64,000 nt of DNA from Phorcus lineatus (Eukaryota; Mollusca; Gastropoda; Trochida; Trochidae): NCBI GenBank assembly GCA_921293015.1, contig OV121093.1:28964622-29028621 (forward strand), written 5' to 3'. Of the stretch, positions 1 through 10,400 are shown in pieces. Each line of letters begins with the position of its first letter. The first letter of the stretch is position 1. The translations under genes were made by a program, and so were the position numbers. The notes under the pieces are model-generated. The model ran no database searches, had not been told where the DNA came from, and worked only from the letters and a program-made list of their open reading frames with translations.

Positions 1-3000
1 AAAATACCTTTAATCAAAATGGTGATAACCCTACTGTACTCAGGATGAGAAGAGAAATGATTGATATGATACATGACTCATTATTAACAAACTTTAATTC
101 ATGAAGCATTGTTTCAGTGCTGCTATACATACGAAGAATATTTACTTCCGACTTATCAATCAAGTAAAACCTTTCATGAATCTGCGGTATAAAACAAGTA
201 AGATAATCGTTTATGAAAGTAAGATACATAACTTCAACTCTTAACTTTGTGTTTATCTAAGGTGTCCTTTAAAGGCCATCAGTTTATAATTTTAACGAAT
301 GTTAGCAGTTACATTTACATGTACCATCCAAAAATCTAACAGGCTTGCATTACATCTTATTTCTTATATATCTTACTACTAAACATTACAGTGGAGGCGA
401 ATATGCATTATCTCCAAACATTTTGCATGTTACCCAGGAGTTTTCTGTCGTTGTTACATCACTGAACCTCGTACTGTTTGACACATTTGAATTAAATATC
501 ATATTATTCACGTTAACCATGAAATAAATCAGATAATTAAGTCTTTTTTTTCTCATCTGTAGATATTCAATAAGCTGTAAATATTTCAATATGAATTTAA
601 TGCTTGAACTAATGTTTGATATGTGCTGATGCCATCATTTTCAACGTGTATTTTTTGTGTTGAATCCTGAATAGTGAAGATTTCTTGAAATTGAATATTT
701 ATCTGCAATGCGATTGGAATTGGTCTCGATGAATATGAAAATACCAATATTGCAATAAATACATCAATAATTGCGCTTTTGAAAATAATTAGCTCAACAT
801 TAGACAGGTGATTTTCGCAAAATAAAACATTTACATTGTTTTCAACTTATATAGGCTTTTATATAGTAACATAATTATTATCAAAATAAGAATATATAAA
901 ATTAAATCTAAATACATTAAAACTAGGCACTATGTTTTTCCAAAACTTATTTTTGTAAATTACTTAAGCATTTGACAATGATTTAGACAAATACATTGGT
1001 CTTTTTTTATTCTTTGATTCAGTTTGACATCAAATAGAAAGGAAATAAACACATCTAACCAAATCTATATTTGCCACCTACATGTAACGATGTCGAAATT
1101 ATCCGATCCATTCACATGTATATTAGCTATATAAACCTCTTACTTTCCATATGTGTCTTTGTCTCTGCTGAAAATAAGTTTAAAAAGCCATGTTTGAGTT
1201 GAGGTTGTTTGCTGTAACCATTTACCTAAAGAGCATCACAAAAGTAATTTTCGGAGACATCTAATACTTATTGATCAAGAATCGGCGTTGCAGTAACTAA
1301 ATCATTGATAATAAAGCACCCCCGATGCGACGTGTACGGGGTGCACTTGATTTGTTTGCGATTTATTAAGTGGCTTTACTGAAACTTTAAACCGTGTTAA
1401 AATTTGAATCTACTGTAAACATTACAAAACGATTGATGCAATTGAACAACCATTTTCTCCGCAAAAATAATTATTTCAATTGAGTTGCATTTGCAAAGCT
1501 GAGACCATGACTTAAAGGAAACCTCTAGAAACAATTGACCTCAATTTGAGATTATGTCATATCTGCTGGCGTTTCGACTTTTAAATGCGATGCAGGACTC
1601 CCGTTTAAGAGATTGTCATTATATTATATTAAGTTACAAAGTCTTTAATTGCAAACTTTGAACTTAATCATGATAGTAATCCATACACGTATGAAGTTGA
1701 TACTATGAAGTTGGTATGAAGTTGGTCGAGGAGTATGCCAATCTTATTTAACAAAGAAAATCTTTGTCTTCACGAATCAAATAGCACAATTTGGCAAAAT
1801 ATACAAAACTTAGACTAACTTTATCGAGAAACTTTTATCAGTTATCAGAAAACGCAAGGGTGAAATTCGGAGATGGTTAGATGCATAAAAAAGTTGATAG
1901 ACATAATCACAAGAATTACAAAATATGGTCTCACTGTAAAGCGCCTGTTGATTAAATTCGACTTTCAGTACTAAGCTTAAAACCTGTCCAACATTCGATG
2001 TTTCCCAAAGCAAATTAACATCAATATGATACTTAATCAAAATATCTAGATGTTCATGAAGCACTTACAAGATTAGTTTTTTTTAAATGCTCCCCCAATG
2101 GATGTTACATTTACATGTACAAGTATGTATTTTGCATATTATATATTGGTCTTGTAAACAATATTTCCACATGTTGCTAAGGGTATAATTGTATACAAAA
2201 AAATCATACCTGTAGCAACAAGAAATTACAAAATAAAATACAGATCCATAAATTATTTCTAATCCATGCCGTTTATTGTATTAACAGTTCATTATTTTCA
2301 AGAATCCATGCTCATTGACTTTCCGGGTTAGGAGGAGTGTTAAAGTAGTTTCAGATTTTAATAATACAAGCGTGAGTACTTTTTAAGGATGAGTAGATCA
2401 ATCTTGGAATATATTAATAGGATTTCAAAACATGTCAATTATGAATATTTTCGGACTTCTAATTAATGAGTATGCACTGATTTGAAGGTGCACTCCTTCA
2501 ATTCTGACTCAGTGCCTGTATAAACATGACTAAAGGGGATTTTTGAATTCTAAATGGTTGCTAATAATCTTAGAACTTGCGATGTTCATTGCACGAGTAG
2601 AGTATGACGCGTACATGATGAACATGTGTAGCACGCACAGAGCACGTGGTTGCCTAGCGCAACACTTTACGCAAAGGATTTACGAAGCACTTTATTGTAC
2701 AAGTTCACTTCATGTGGGGTATAGCTTTGTGTCCAATATCTGAGCTAGTCTCCGTTGAGCACATAAAGGTATTTTGAGTGCAGGATTTAAGAAATATGCG
2801 ATATGATACAAATTCCTTCCCTATTGTAAATTTCATGTATGGAAAATGTATTCTGAGTTGTTTATTCAGAGCCGGTTTATTATTGTTAACCTTTAAATCA
2901 TCCTTCTCAAACTCACAAGCAGTGACTTATTTTTTAAGAATTATTAAGTGATCATGATTGTTTAGAAATGTTCAATAATTTAAGAGTTTTCTAAGCTATG

Positions 3001-3160
3001 TGTGTAGGATGACGTAATCAGCGAGTGATGGGGATTGGATTAAAAAGAAAACACTAGAAATATCTGGACACATTAAATGTACCTTTGCATCAATATTGTT
3101 AGTTTGTCGTTGATGTGATTTTAGAACATTTATATGATTAATTGATCAATCAAACTTATG
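1..3160. other. AT-rich non-coding stretch, no gene seen
   Basis: All open frames here are short, lack family features and have no convincing splice borders. The DNA is AT-rich with many A/T runs. A small GC-rich inverted repeat (GCACCCC...GGGGTGC, 7-bp stem) lies at about 1317-1345. No RNA gene or known mobile element was recognised. Confidence 0.6.
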
Positions 3161-3164
3161 ATTC

Positions 3165-3310
3165 TTACCTTCACAAAGATGAAACCGCTGTCCGCCCCCT
3201 TGGTATATTTCACGTGATGTTGATATTCATGTGATCTCGTGTCAGTAGTTCATATCTGTCTATCATTGAGGTCAACTTGCTACTGTTATCACACGTTATC
3301 TAAGCAGAGT
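3165..3310 (+). repeat. Duplicated block, left copy
   Basis: This stretch aligns by eye, in the same orientation, with 34045-34190. Shared landmarks in order are an ACCTTCA start, CCGCCCC, TTTCACGTGATG, ATCATGTCAGTTG-like words and a GGTCAACTTG...CTGTTATCACA end. It is non-coding in both places. The right copy lies beyond the 5' side of TRIM B, whereas this one lies beyond the 3' side of TRIM A, so it is either an interspersed repeat or the edge of an older duplication unit. Confidence 0.55.
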
Positions 3311-3706
3311 GTATATTCATAGTTCAGCAAGTGGTTTAATGTGTTTATTGGATAGCGTTTTGAGTATTTACATCAGACATACTGGGAAGTTAAAACATGA
3401 CACTACAAAACATGAATCCTTTCAAAAATGAAAAAACAGCACAAGTTTTAGGAAATATGAAATGTGACATTTTTATTGTTTGAGAAGTGGTTCTGTTTTA
3501 AATTTGAAAATACATATCCGAAGATGGTCAACATAATTTTGGGTAAATGTGGCATCTGTAGGTGTTGTGTATTCTTTTCTTAAAAATGTCACTCAACGTA
3601 TTTTTATTAAACATTTTTGTACTTACTTGAGGATGTCAGCAACTCCTTTCCGTAACAATACAAGTCGGCTCAAACTGAAAATCTTGTGACGTAGCGAAGC
3701 GCAATG

Positions 3707-3714
3707 TGACGTCA
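3707..3714. promoter_or_regulatory. CRE-like palindrome TGACGTCA
   Basis: This is a perfect cAMP-response-element octamer, with a half site GTGACGTAG about 20 bases to the left. No gene start was recognised nearby, so a function is not supported beyond the motif match. Confidence 0.2.
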
Positions 3715-4446
3715 TAGCTGCTTGTATACATGGCGTTGTATAGATAGAACAAATCCCGTTGCATTCTTCTTGAGTGTATGTTTAACGTGATGACAAAGAT
3801 GTTAACTCGTATTTAAATTCTATATTTTTGACACATTGACGCAATAGTCAAACATTATTTTTGCGTCGGCACATGTGATAATTGAAGAAAGGCAATAATT
3901 TGTTTAAATTTGGATGGATAATACGGGTAAATAAGTAACCAGTCTGTGATGTACTGCATCTGGATCAAACTTTGGTCAATATCTAGATATATATACATAA
4001 ATTTTGTTGACTCATTGTAATCATACACTGCGACGATGATTAATTTGATATTAAAACATTATGAGTTATATCCAAAGCCCACTATACCGAGTTTGAGGAA
4101 TGATGTGAATGTTATAACGCAGATGATGAAACGTTAATGTTGCAGTCATGAGACTGATATAAATATCCTTGTGTTATGTTGTTATTGATAAAAGGCGTCT
4201 CATGGTCTTGTGATACGAGCTTATCATGTTGTATCGAGTCGGGACATCCCGAACAGATGAAAATCAAACAAATTGTATTAGATATTAAACATATCTAGAC
4301 CCCTTTCAAACTTAAGTATGTGTTGTAACAAATTAAAATAATAGAATTCAAATTTGTAAACCCTTATCTTTTATTCACTTACATTATAATTGCTCATCAG
4401 AGAAACCATTTTAAGATAAAAAAAAATTGAAGGCCCATTGATTGAC

Positions 4447-4545
4447 AAGCAATAGACAACGCACGTGCTGCCCGTGCAGGTACACGACGCTCGACCTGTC
4501 AACCAATCGACTGGATCAGTAGGGATTGCAACACAACATGAAAGC
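4447..4545 (-). repeat. GCACGTGC-palindrome element, copy 1 (minus)
   Basis: Read on the minus strand this contains ACTGATCCA..., a GTCGTG block, CTGCACGGGCAGCACGTGCG and flanking TTGACA words. The same order of motifs occurs in the plus-strand copies near 6.5, 16.05, 16.5, 20.85, 23.97 and 27.7 kb. The core is an E-box palindrome. Non-coding. Confidence 0.4.
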
Positions 4546-5039
4546 AATGTTATCATTTTGTTGTAGGAAACATATAGTACCATTGATGCGATTCGGTTTG
4601 AATGTGTTTTTGCTTTACGATAGTTTTAGTTTTATTTAATTCAAATTAATTCTCTTCGTTAATTAATGCCTCTAACTTGATAACTTTGACAAAGGTTTTG
4701 TTTCATGATGTCAGCGGTATGACACTAGTTTAAAATTCTGTATAAATATTACACTGCAATATCTTTCACGGGCAAATATTAAATATACATTTTAACAACA
4801 TGTAATGCTTATACATTTGAACATCAAACTGATAAAGACACGTGTAAGTTAATAGTATGAAGGAGATCCCTATTATTGTGGGTCTTATCATTATACATGT
4901 ATATTCTCATCAAAATTCTGTCAGGAAAGAAACATTTTTAGACATGCAGGTGTCCCTATTATCGGGGTAATTAGAATTGAATTGATAGATTATTATCAGT
5001 GAATGAAATCAACAGAGTAATATTATCATCAAGAAACTA

Positions 5040-5240
5040 AATGTCCAACATTTCAACATCTCAAAAAGGACTTTCCTGAATAGATTTTGTTTACACTCCT
5101 TTAACATTAAAGGCTTGTCTAATACATAAACACTTCTGAGGGACCTAACTCAGTGGGCAGAACATCCGCCTTAGCGTGTGATAGCACACTATATTAAGAA
5201 TATATGTTACTTATTGCTCGACACTCAGCAATGTAATATG
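5040..5240 (+). mobile_element. tRNA-derived SINE (family 2), internally deleted
   Basis: The element has the same upstream arm (TCAAAAAGGACTTT..., CTAATACATAAACACTT), the same box-A-like CTAACTCAGTGGGCAGA and the same tail (TTACTTATTGCTCGACACTCAGCAAT) as the copy at 25795-26035. The middle of the tRNA-like head, including box B, is missing here, so this copy cannot carry a complete RNA polymerase III promoter. Confidence 0.6.
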
Positions 5241-5519
5241 GAAAACCGCCATTGTACACCATATTGTGGACACTAAAGAGTTCTTATTATAGAATCAAAG
5301 TGCCAATTCCAGATCACTTAAGTCTCTAAATATATTATTTTTCCTTTGCAAATATCATTAACAACAAAAACTGGAGTCATGGGCAATGTAGCTCACTACC
5401 CTTTGCATTGTTGATGGTTAAGACTAAGTCACACACCTGATAGTTCTTCAGGTAAAAACCAAAACTGTCACCTAAAACCATAAATCATGATACACAATAG
5501 AAAACAGATTCTATGAAAT

Positions 5520-5648
5520 GAAAAAGCAACGAGTAACTGTTTTCTACATCAGTTCTCTACTGCCGACAAAGTTGCTGAGGTTGGCGGGATTGGAACCACG
5601 GACTTCTTGATCCGAAACCGAACGCGCTAACCACTACGCTATCCCGCC
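5520..5648 (-). mobile_element. tRNA-derived SINE (family 1), minus strand
   Basis: The head (about 5583-5648, read on the minus strand) starts GGGCGGGATAGCGTAGTGG, a good box A, and ends with GGTTCCAATCCCGCC, a good box B. A full cloverleaf does not form because the 3' acceptor half is missing, so this is a SINE head and not a tRNA gene. The body that follows (CTCAGCAACTTTGTC, AGTAGAGAACTG) also occurs at 26435 and 47388. The head recurs at 63922. Confidence 0.7.
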
Positions 5649-6128
5649 CTCAACCAACAACCAAATATGGTCTCATATTTACAAATTTGGATCACGTAAG
5701 TCTAAGGTATATCCACACAAAAAATCCCAAATATTCCCAACATTTTTTGAGAAAAAATTATAAAAGTTTACGTCGTCGGACGTTGTTTAACGGAACCGAA
5801 CAATGAGCCGCACCATAGGATCATCTGACCTTTAAGATTGTGTCAGCATAAAAGTGAATCTGTGTTAGAAGGAAGACTTATATTTTCAGACTGTTTTGAG
5901 TATGTCATGTTTTAAAGGTAGAGTGCTAAAAACAATGTCAAACTTAAGGCATGAAACTAAGATCATCGACTTAACTGTAATAATCATAACACAGAAACAG
6001 AGAAGTTTTCTTAAATGAAAAATATTTATTTGACGATTTAACAATCACGTGTCTGACCTTCTACTACCAATTAGTAAAACGTTTGGAGGAGAAATATACA
6101 AGAGTCAACAAGCGTACGCGTTTGACGA

Positions 6129-6190
6129 CAACAGACATGCACGTGCCAAGCTTGCTCATTTCACACGGGTCTGCACGTGCATGTCTGTTG
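6129..6190. repeat. Perfect 18-bp inverted repeat with 26-base loop
   Basis: CAACAGACATGCACGTGC at 6129-6146 is the exact reverse complement of 6173-6190. One further base pair (6128/6191) extends the stem outward. Both arms contain the GCACGTGC palindrome. The hairpin lies about 0.75 kb beyond the 3' end of TRIM A and has no coding context. Confidence 0.8.
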
Positions 6191-6240
6191 TTGACCTTCG
6201 GAAAGATGTTTTTTTTCTAATAGTCAAGTAGAGCTTTGCG

Positions 6241-6650
6241 CCCGTTTCCTTATCTTTTACTTGTAGTAGTAAGGTCATTGTAGAGGTCAAACAATAAAGG
6301 AATATGTTATTATAACGAAATCAATAAACAGAGTCGTAAATGAAACCTTCATTTATGACTTTCCACTTTCCTCTTGAAATGCTTCACCCTTTAAATGGTC
6401 TCTCATTATACAACCCTTCTATTTCTCTTCGTATGAAATTCTTACAGTTACTGGTGGAAAATCTCACTCTTACTATTTCAACTACATCCGGTCAGTTTGC
6501 TACATCGGCACTGATTCACCAGACACGACAGTGGAGATAACTCTGCATGAACTGCACGCTTTACACGTGCTGCCCGGGAGTTGTTTATACTTGTTACATA
6601 ACTGAAATTCCGGCACAACTTCTGTTCATGTATTTGATGTTAACACGTGA
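6241..6650 (+). repeat. Duplicated non-coding block, left copy
   Basis: This block aligns by eye with 15771-16140 in the same orientation. Shared landmarks are GTCATTGTAGAGGT, AGTCGTAAAT, CTTCTATTTC, TGGAAAATC, ACTGATKCACCA and ACTCTGCATGAACTGCACGC followed by a CACGTGCT word. The GCACGTGC-type element (about 6505-6580) is part of the block. From about 6605 it also matches the 3' flank of TRIM B (29880-30110), so the duplication includes the sequence downstream of the TRIM gene. Confidence 0.6.
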
Positions 6651-6952
6651 ATGGGATAAGATAAATAAATCATTTTTTACACTTTTTTATGTTTATGTTC
6701 AATCAATGAAAACTTTTTTCAGGCGTTGATAAATAACTAACTCCTGACATTTGATAATTATTGAATATCTTAAAGTCATATTGAATATGAAAATAAAGTT
6801 ATTGCATTTTTTAAAATGGAAATCATATAATTTGAAGTAAACAGTTTAACAAATAAGCATTTACAAAACATATCGGTTTGGAGTTGTTAAATAACAACCC
6901 GATTGGTTTCTATGGTCACTCATACAACCTTCGCTAAACATTATATGCAAAA

Positions 6953-9098
6953 CTAAGCAAATCTGTATTTGTGTAAACCCTTGTTGCACAATGCAACACA
7001 CAGTTTATCTCCATCAAAACACAAACCAGTTGGACACTCGTAACCATCACCTTCAGTCAGTATGTCTCTGATAAACTCTCCCGACTGACTCAGTTGAATC
7101 ACTTTGTGTGCATTACAGTCAGCTACAAGAATGTCTCCTGTAGAGGTGGATGTGATTCCCCATGGATCTCTCAATGCTCTGTCCCCAGTAGGTGTGCATG
7201 TGAATACAATGTCACCAGACCGTGTCAGACAGATGACAGACTTCAGACCACGGTCTGACACCAGGATAGTGCCTTGTCTGGTTACATGTATGTAGTGAGG
7301 ATTGATGAAGCTCTTTCCTATGCCAGGAAGTGTTGTGAAGGTCTTCAAGATGGTTCCCTTCATATCAATCAGATCCACAGAGGGTGGATTATAAGAACCT
7401 GCCACCAGTGTTGACTGATCCAGAGTAGACAGACCCTTGTACTTCTTACTTGTCTGTATTGTAGACAGGAGTTCCAGGTCAGGAGTAACAGCAACTGTGA
7501 TGATACGTTGAGAAAAGGGAAGAGACACAGCTTCCTTACCTTCACTGATAACTGTCAAACACCAGGGACTACCAGACACTTCGAGTACACTTGAACATGA
7601 CTGTCCTTCTTTAGTGTAAAATGATTTCAGACGTTGAGAGTAACCATCAGCAAAAACTGTGACTTTTGTTCCTGCTATTTTCATGACTAAACAATCTGTT
7701 ACATAACAATTGTCACTCACATTAAGTTTAGCGTCGCTAACTTCAGCTAATACAGGTGCTGCTGTCAGGTCTATGTTATCAATCTGCTGAATGTTAAAAT
7801 CCACCTTGTTTATCATCACATCCATAATTTCAATCTGTTTCTTCAGTTGAGCAAGGTCGTGTTTAAAGCTGATGTCAGCTACATCTGTTTTGTCCTTCCT
7901 CTGTGTCCCTGTGACGTCAGCTCCTGATCCAGACGACAGATACATCTCAAACAGCTGCGCCTCATCCTCCCACTCCAGGGCCTGCTGGATGGACTGAGAC
8001 TGCTGCTGGTACAGCTGTAGATCAATTTGTTTTGTCTTCATCTTGGACCTCAACTGCTTCTTGTCCAGCTCTGTTTGATCTTTCACCTTCTTAATCAGCT
8101 GATCTTCCTTCTGTTTCAGTGCATCAATAGCTTCCTTTATCGTTGTCCTTATATCTGATTCAAGCATGGTCCTTTCATCCAAAAGCATTTTTGTCTGCAC
8201 ATCAATATTTTCAATTTCTCCATTTGTCAATTGAATTTTCTCAGTTAGATCTTGTTGACGTACCTTGAGTCTTGATTTGACCTCTGTCAGCTGTTCCTTG
8301 ATCGTGATGACCTCTTTACATGTTCTATGAGAAATACTGCAGCAGACAGTACACAGGAGTTTGTCACAGTCTTTACAGTAAAGCTTCATTTTCTCCTCAT
8401 GTTCCTTGCAGACCAATTTCTTCTGTCGAGATTTTCTCTCTGTGACTGGTACAACTTCATGAATCTTGGAGATAGGAATTTTACTGTGTAGTTTCAGACA
8501 GCCATCACAGTAAAAAGCTTCACATTCCCCACACCAGTGTCTGGCTGGGGTTGTCTCCCCTTCATCTCTGCATACCTTGCAGTGGTCAGAGCCTGAAAAT
8601 AACGATGTAAATCTTGCATAATCTGTGAAGAATGACATGATATAATTATGTCATATACAAATCAAGCATTATAATGACCAATGATTATTATAACGTTAAT
8701 GTAAACATAATAAAGATTAGCGGCTTCATATAATCAGCACACTGGTACCGTTATATCCCTCAGTGCTCAAATGTTAAGAATCAAAAGAGAATATTAAGAA
8801 TGTTGTTAAAGGTACCTTGACCAACAGTGTCCATGAGTCCAGTTAGAAGCAGGCCTGGTTTTAGCTGCCCCGCCCACTCTTCCACAGGTCTGTCAGGGTG
8901 AGGTACTGGGGTCTCTTGTCTACACGTGGGACAGGGGATGATTTTGTTCCTCACAGCTTCTGCATTAGTCAGTAGATATTTCCCCAGACAATTCTCGCAG
9001 AAGGAATGTTGACATGTAAGGGTTACTGGTCGGTGATACACTTCCATACACACGCTACAAGTCAGGAAGTCATCCTGAAGCTTCCCTGCTGTCGCCAT
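6953..9098 (-). CDS. TRIM protein A: RING, two B-boxes, coiled coil, NHL-type propeller
   Basis: The coding sequence is complement(join(6953..8592, 8816..9098)), 640 residues. The splice is supported by CAAG|GTACC at 8816 and TTTTCAG|GC at 8592, which join in phase and rebuild a Gly also implied in paralogue B. Exon 1 carries a RING: Cys14, Cys17, Cys29, His31, Cys34, Cys37, Cys56, Cys59. Exon 2 encodes B-box 1 (Cys99, Cys102, Cys115, Cys118, Cys123, Cys126, His130) and B-box 2 (Cys156, His159, Cys167, Cys170, Cys175, Cys178, His183). A coiled coil follows at about 195-360, then a propeller at about 375-640 with NHL-like strands such as GTILVSD and GDILVAD. TRIM proteins of this layout are cytosolic ubiquitin E3 ligases, and many act in antiviral or antibacterial signalling. 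The substrate is unknown. The start ATG is in good context (AAAATGGCG), just after an acceptor in the 5' UTR (TTTTACAG at 9120-9113). Confidence 0.92.
8593..8815 (-). other. Phase-1 intron of TRIM A
   Basis: This 223-base intron separates the RING exon from the B-box/coiled-coil/propeller exon. It begins GTACCTT and ends with a pyrimidine-rich tract and TTTTCAG. The intron of TRIM B is at the same codon and in the same phase and is 237 bases long (31871-32107). Confidence 0.9.
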
Positions 9099-9599
9099 TT
9101 TGTATTGTAGACCTGTAAAATTGACAAATGAAATGTCACGGCTAAGTGAGAATTTAAAACAATGTTGTTTGGTCTCTTTAAATTAATTTTTCAATGACTA
9201 ACTATATCTAAACTGAATGGGTAGACATGACCAGACATCATCTAAGTCTGATTTCAAACAACAAAAGACAACATAAATAAAGGTTTGATTTTACTGGGGG
9301 TTGTAAACAAAGTGTGAATGTGCTAAGTGAACATAACGCATGTATGTAGGTCATAACCAAGTACAAAATCATCTCTCTTTCCAAAAAGTAGAACTTTTAT
9401 ATAGAATAGAAAATTACCAACATCACACACAGTATCTTGCATAACGAAAATGAGGAGCGATACCCGCCCTTAATGGGCCACAGAGTACGTTGTCGTCAAA
9501 TTTGACAAACTTCATAAATGCTGTTATTTAATCGAGAAGTATAGGTTGTTTCAGGAAAACGGTATCCCAATGCTTATAAGTTCAATATAGTGACAATAG

Positions 9600-9790
9600 A
9601 CCGGTTCGTGTTGTGATTTGTGATCGAAAACCGGACAGTACCATGAGCCAATGGTTCAAACATAATTTTCGGAAACAAATTTTAGCAGACACAAAGACAA
9701 ACATTGGTTATCAGTGTTAAGTAGGTTAATTAACTAATATACACGTTAAATTGGCACATATTGCGAATCTTTAACAGTTTTCCCATTATC
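9600..9790 (+). repeat. Repeat carrying the GAAAACCGGACA motif, copy 1
   Basis: This aligns by eye with 52170-52340 in the same orientation: ATCGAAAACCGGACA, CAAAGACAAACAT, TAAGTAGGTTAATT and CACGTTAAATTGG-like words occur in the same order. Here it falls within the presumed 5' UTR intron of TRIM A. It is non-coding. Confidence 0.45.
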
Positions 9791-10276
9791 ACTGAAAACA
9801 AGAAAATATCTTAATTTGGGCATTTTAGAGATAAAAATGCAAGTTTAGGGTAGTCATTTCAAACTAACTGAGGACCTAAGTATTTTGGCTCTCACTAAAG
9901 TCATATTGAAAACCTTGAAACATACTCTGTGTCACTCGAATAGACACCCGTGTAGACCCTCAACAACATTTTATTTCTTTTCATTCTGAATAGGGTAGCT
10001 GACATTCCGCCATATCCATGCTAACAATGCAGAAAAATTGTATCTAGTTACATGACACCCTCTCAATATGATAAACCTACGTTATTTGTTTGTCTCAACG
10101 AAGGTCTGTTTATCATTGTAAAGGTTTTTAGTTAAACCGAAAGTGAAAATAGAAACTTGCGACTACAGTAGAGTATTCGTGTATTAAACCGATTTGTAGG
10201 TATTTGTTGCATTTCATAAGAATGCTGTTAAAACGTCAGATATTTATACTGATGAGAACCAAATAAACGATCGTAC

Positions 10277-10400
10277 CTTAAGATAGGATGTGTCTGAACT
10301 AAGAGTTGTTCTCAGCACACACTGTGTACCTCTCCATGACTGTCACTTCCCTCTCGCCGTCTCGGCTGTCAAGCTCGCTGCTAGGCTGGTCACGTGACTG
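10277..10400 (-). promoter_or_regulatory. Probable 5' UTR exon and promoter of TRIM A
   Basis: On the minus strand this is a locally GC- and CpG-richer stretch ending in TTAAG|GTACGA at 10277, a good donor that could join the 5' UTR acceptor at 9113. A second possible donor (GAGAG|GTACAC) lies at about 10328. At 10389-10398 is GTCACGTGAC, a 10-bp palindrome identical to the CLEAR/E-box consensus bound by TFEB/MITF-type bHLH factors in other animals. No TATA box was seen. The start of transcription cannot be placed from sequence alone. Confidence 0.4.

Noticed and set aside
5583-5648. Minus-strand tRNA gene
   Set aside because: Boxes A and B are good, but the anticodon stem does not pair and the T stem would overlap the acceptor stem; the downstream body matches SINE copies.
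7104-7295. Plus-strand frame inside TRIM A
   Set aside because: Antisense shadow of the propeller-coding exon; it has no features of its own.
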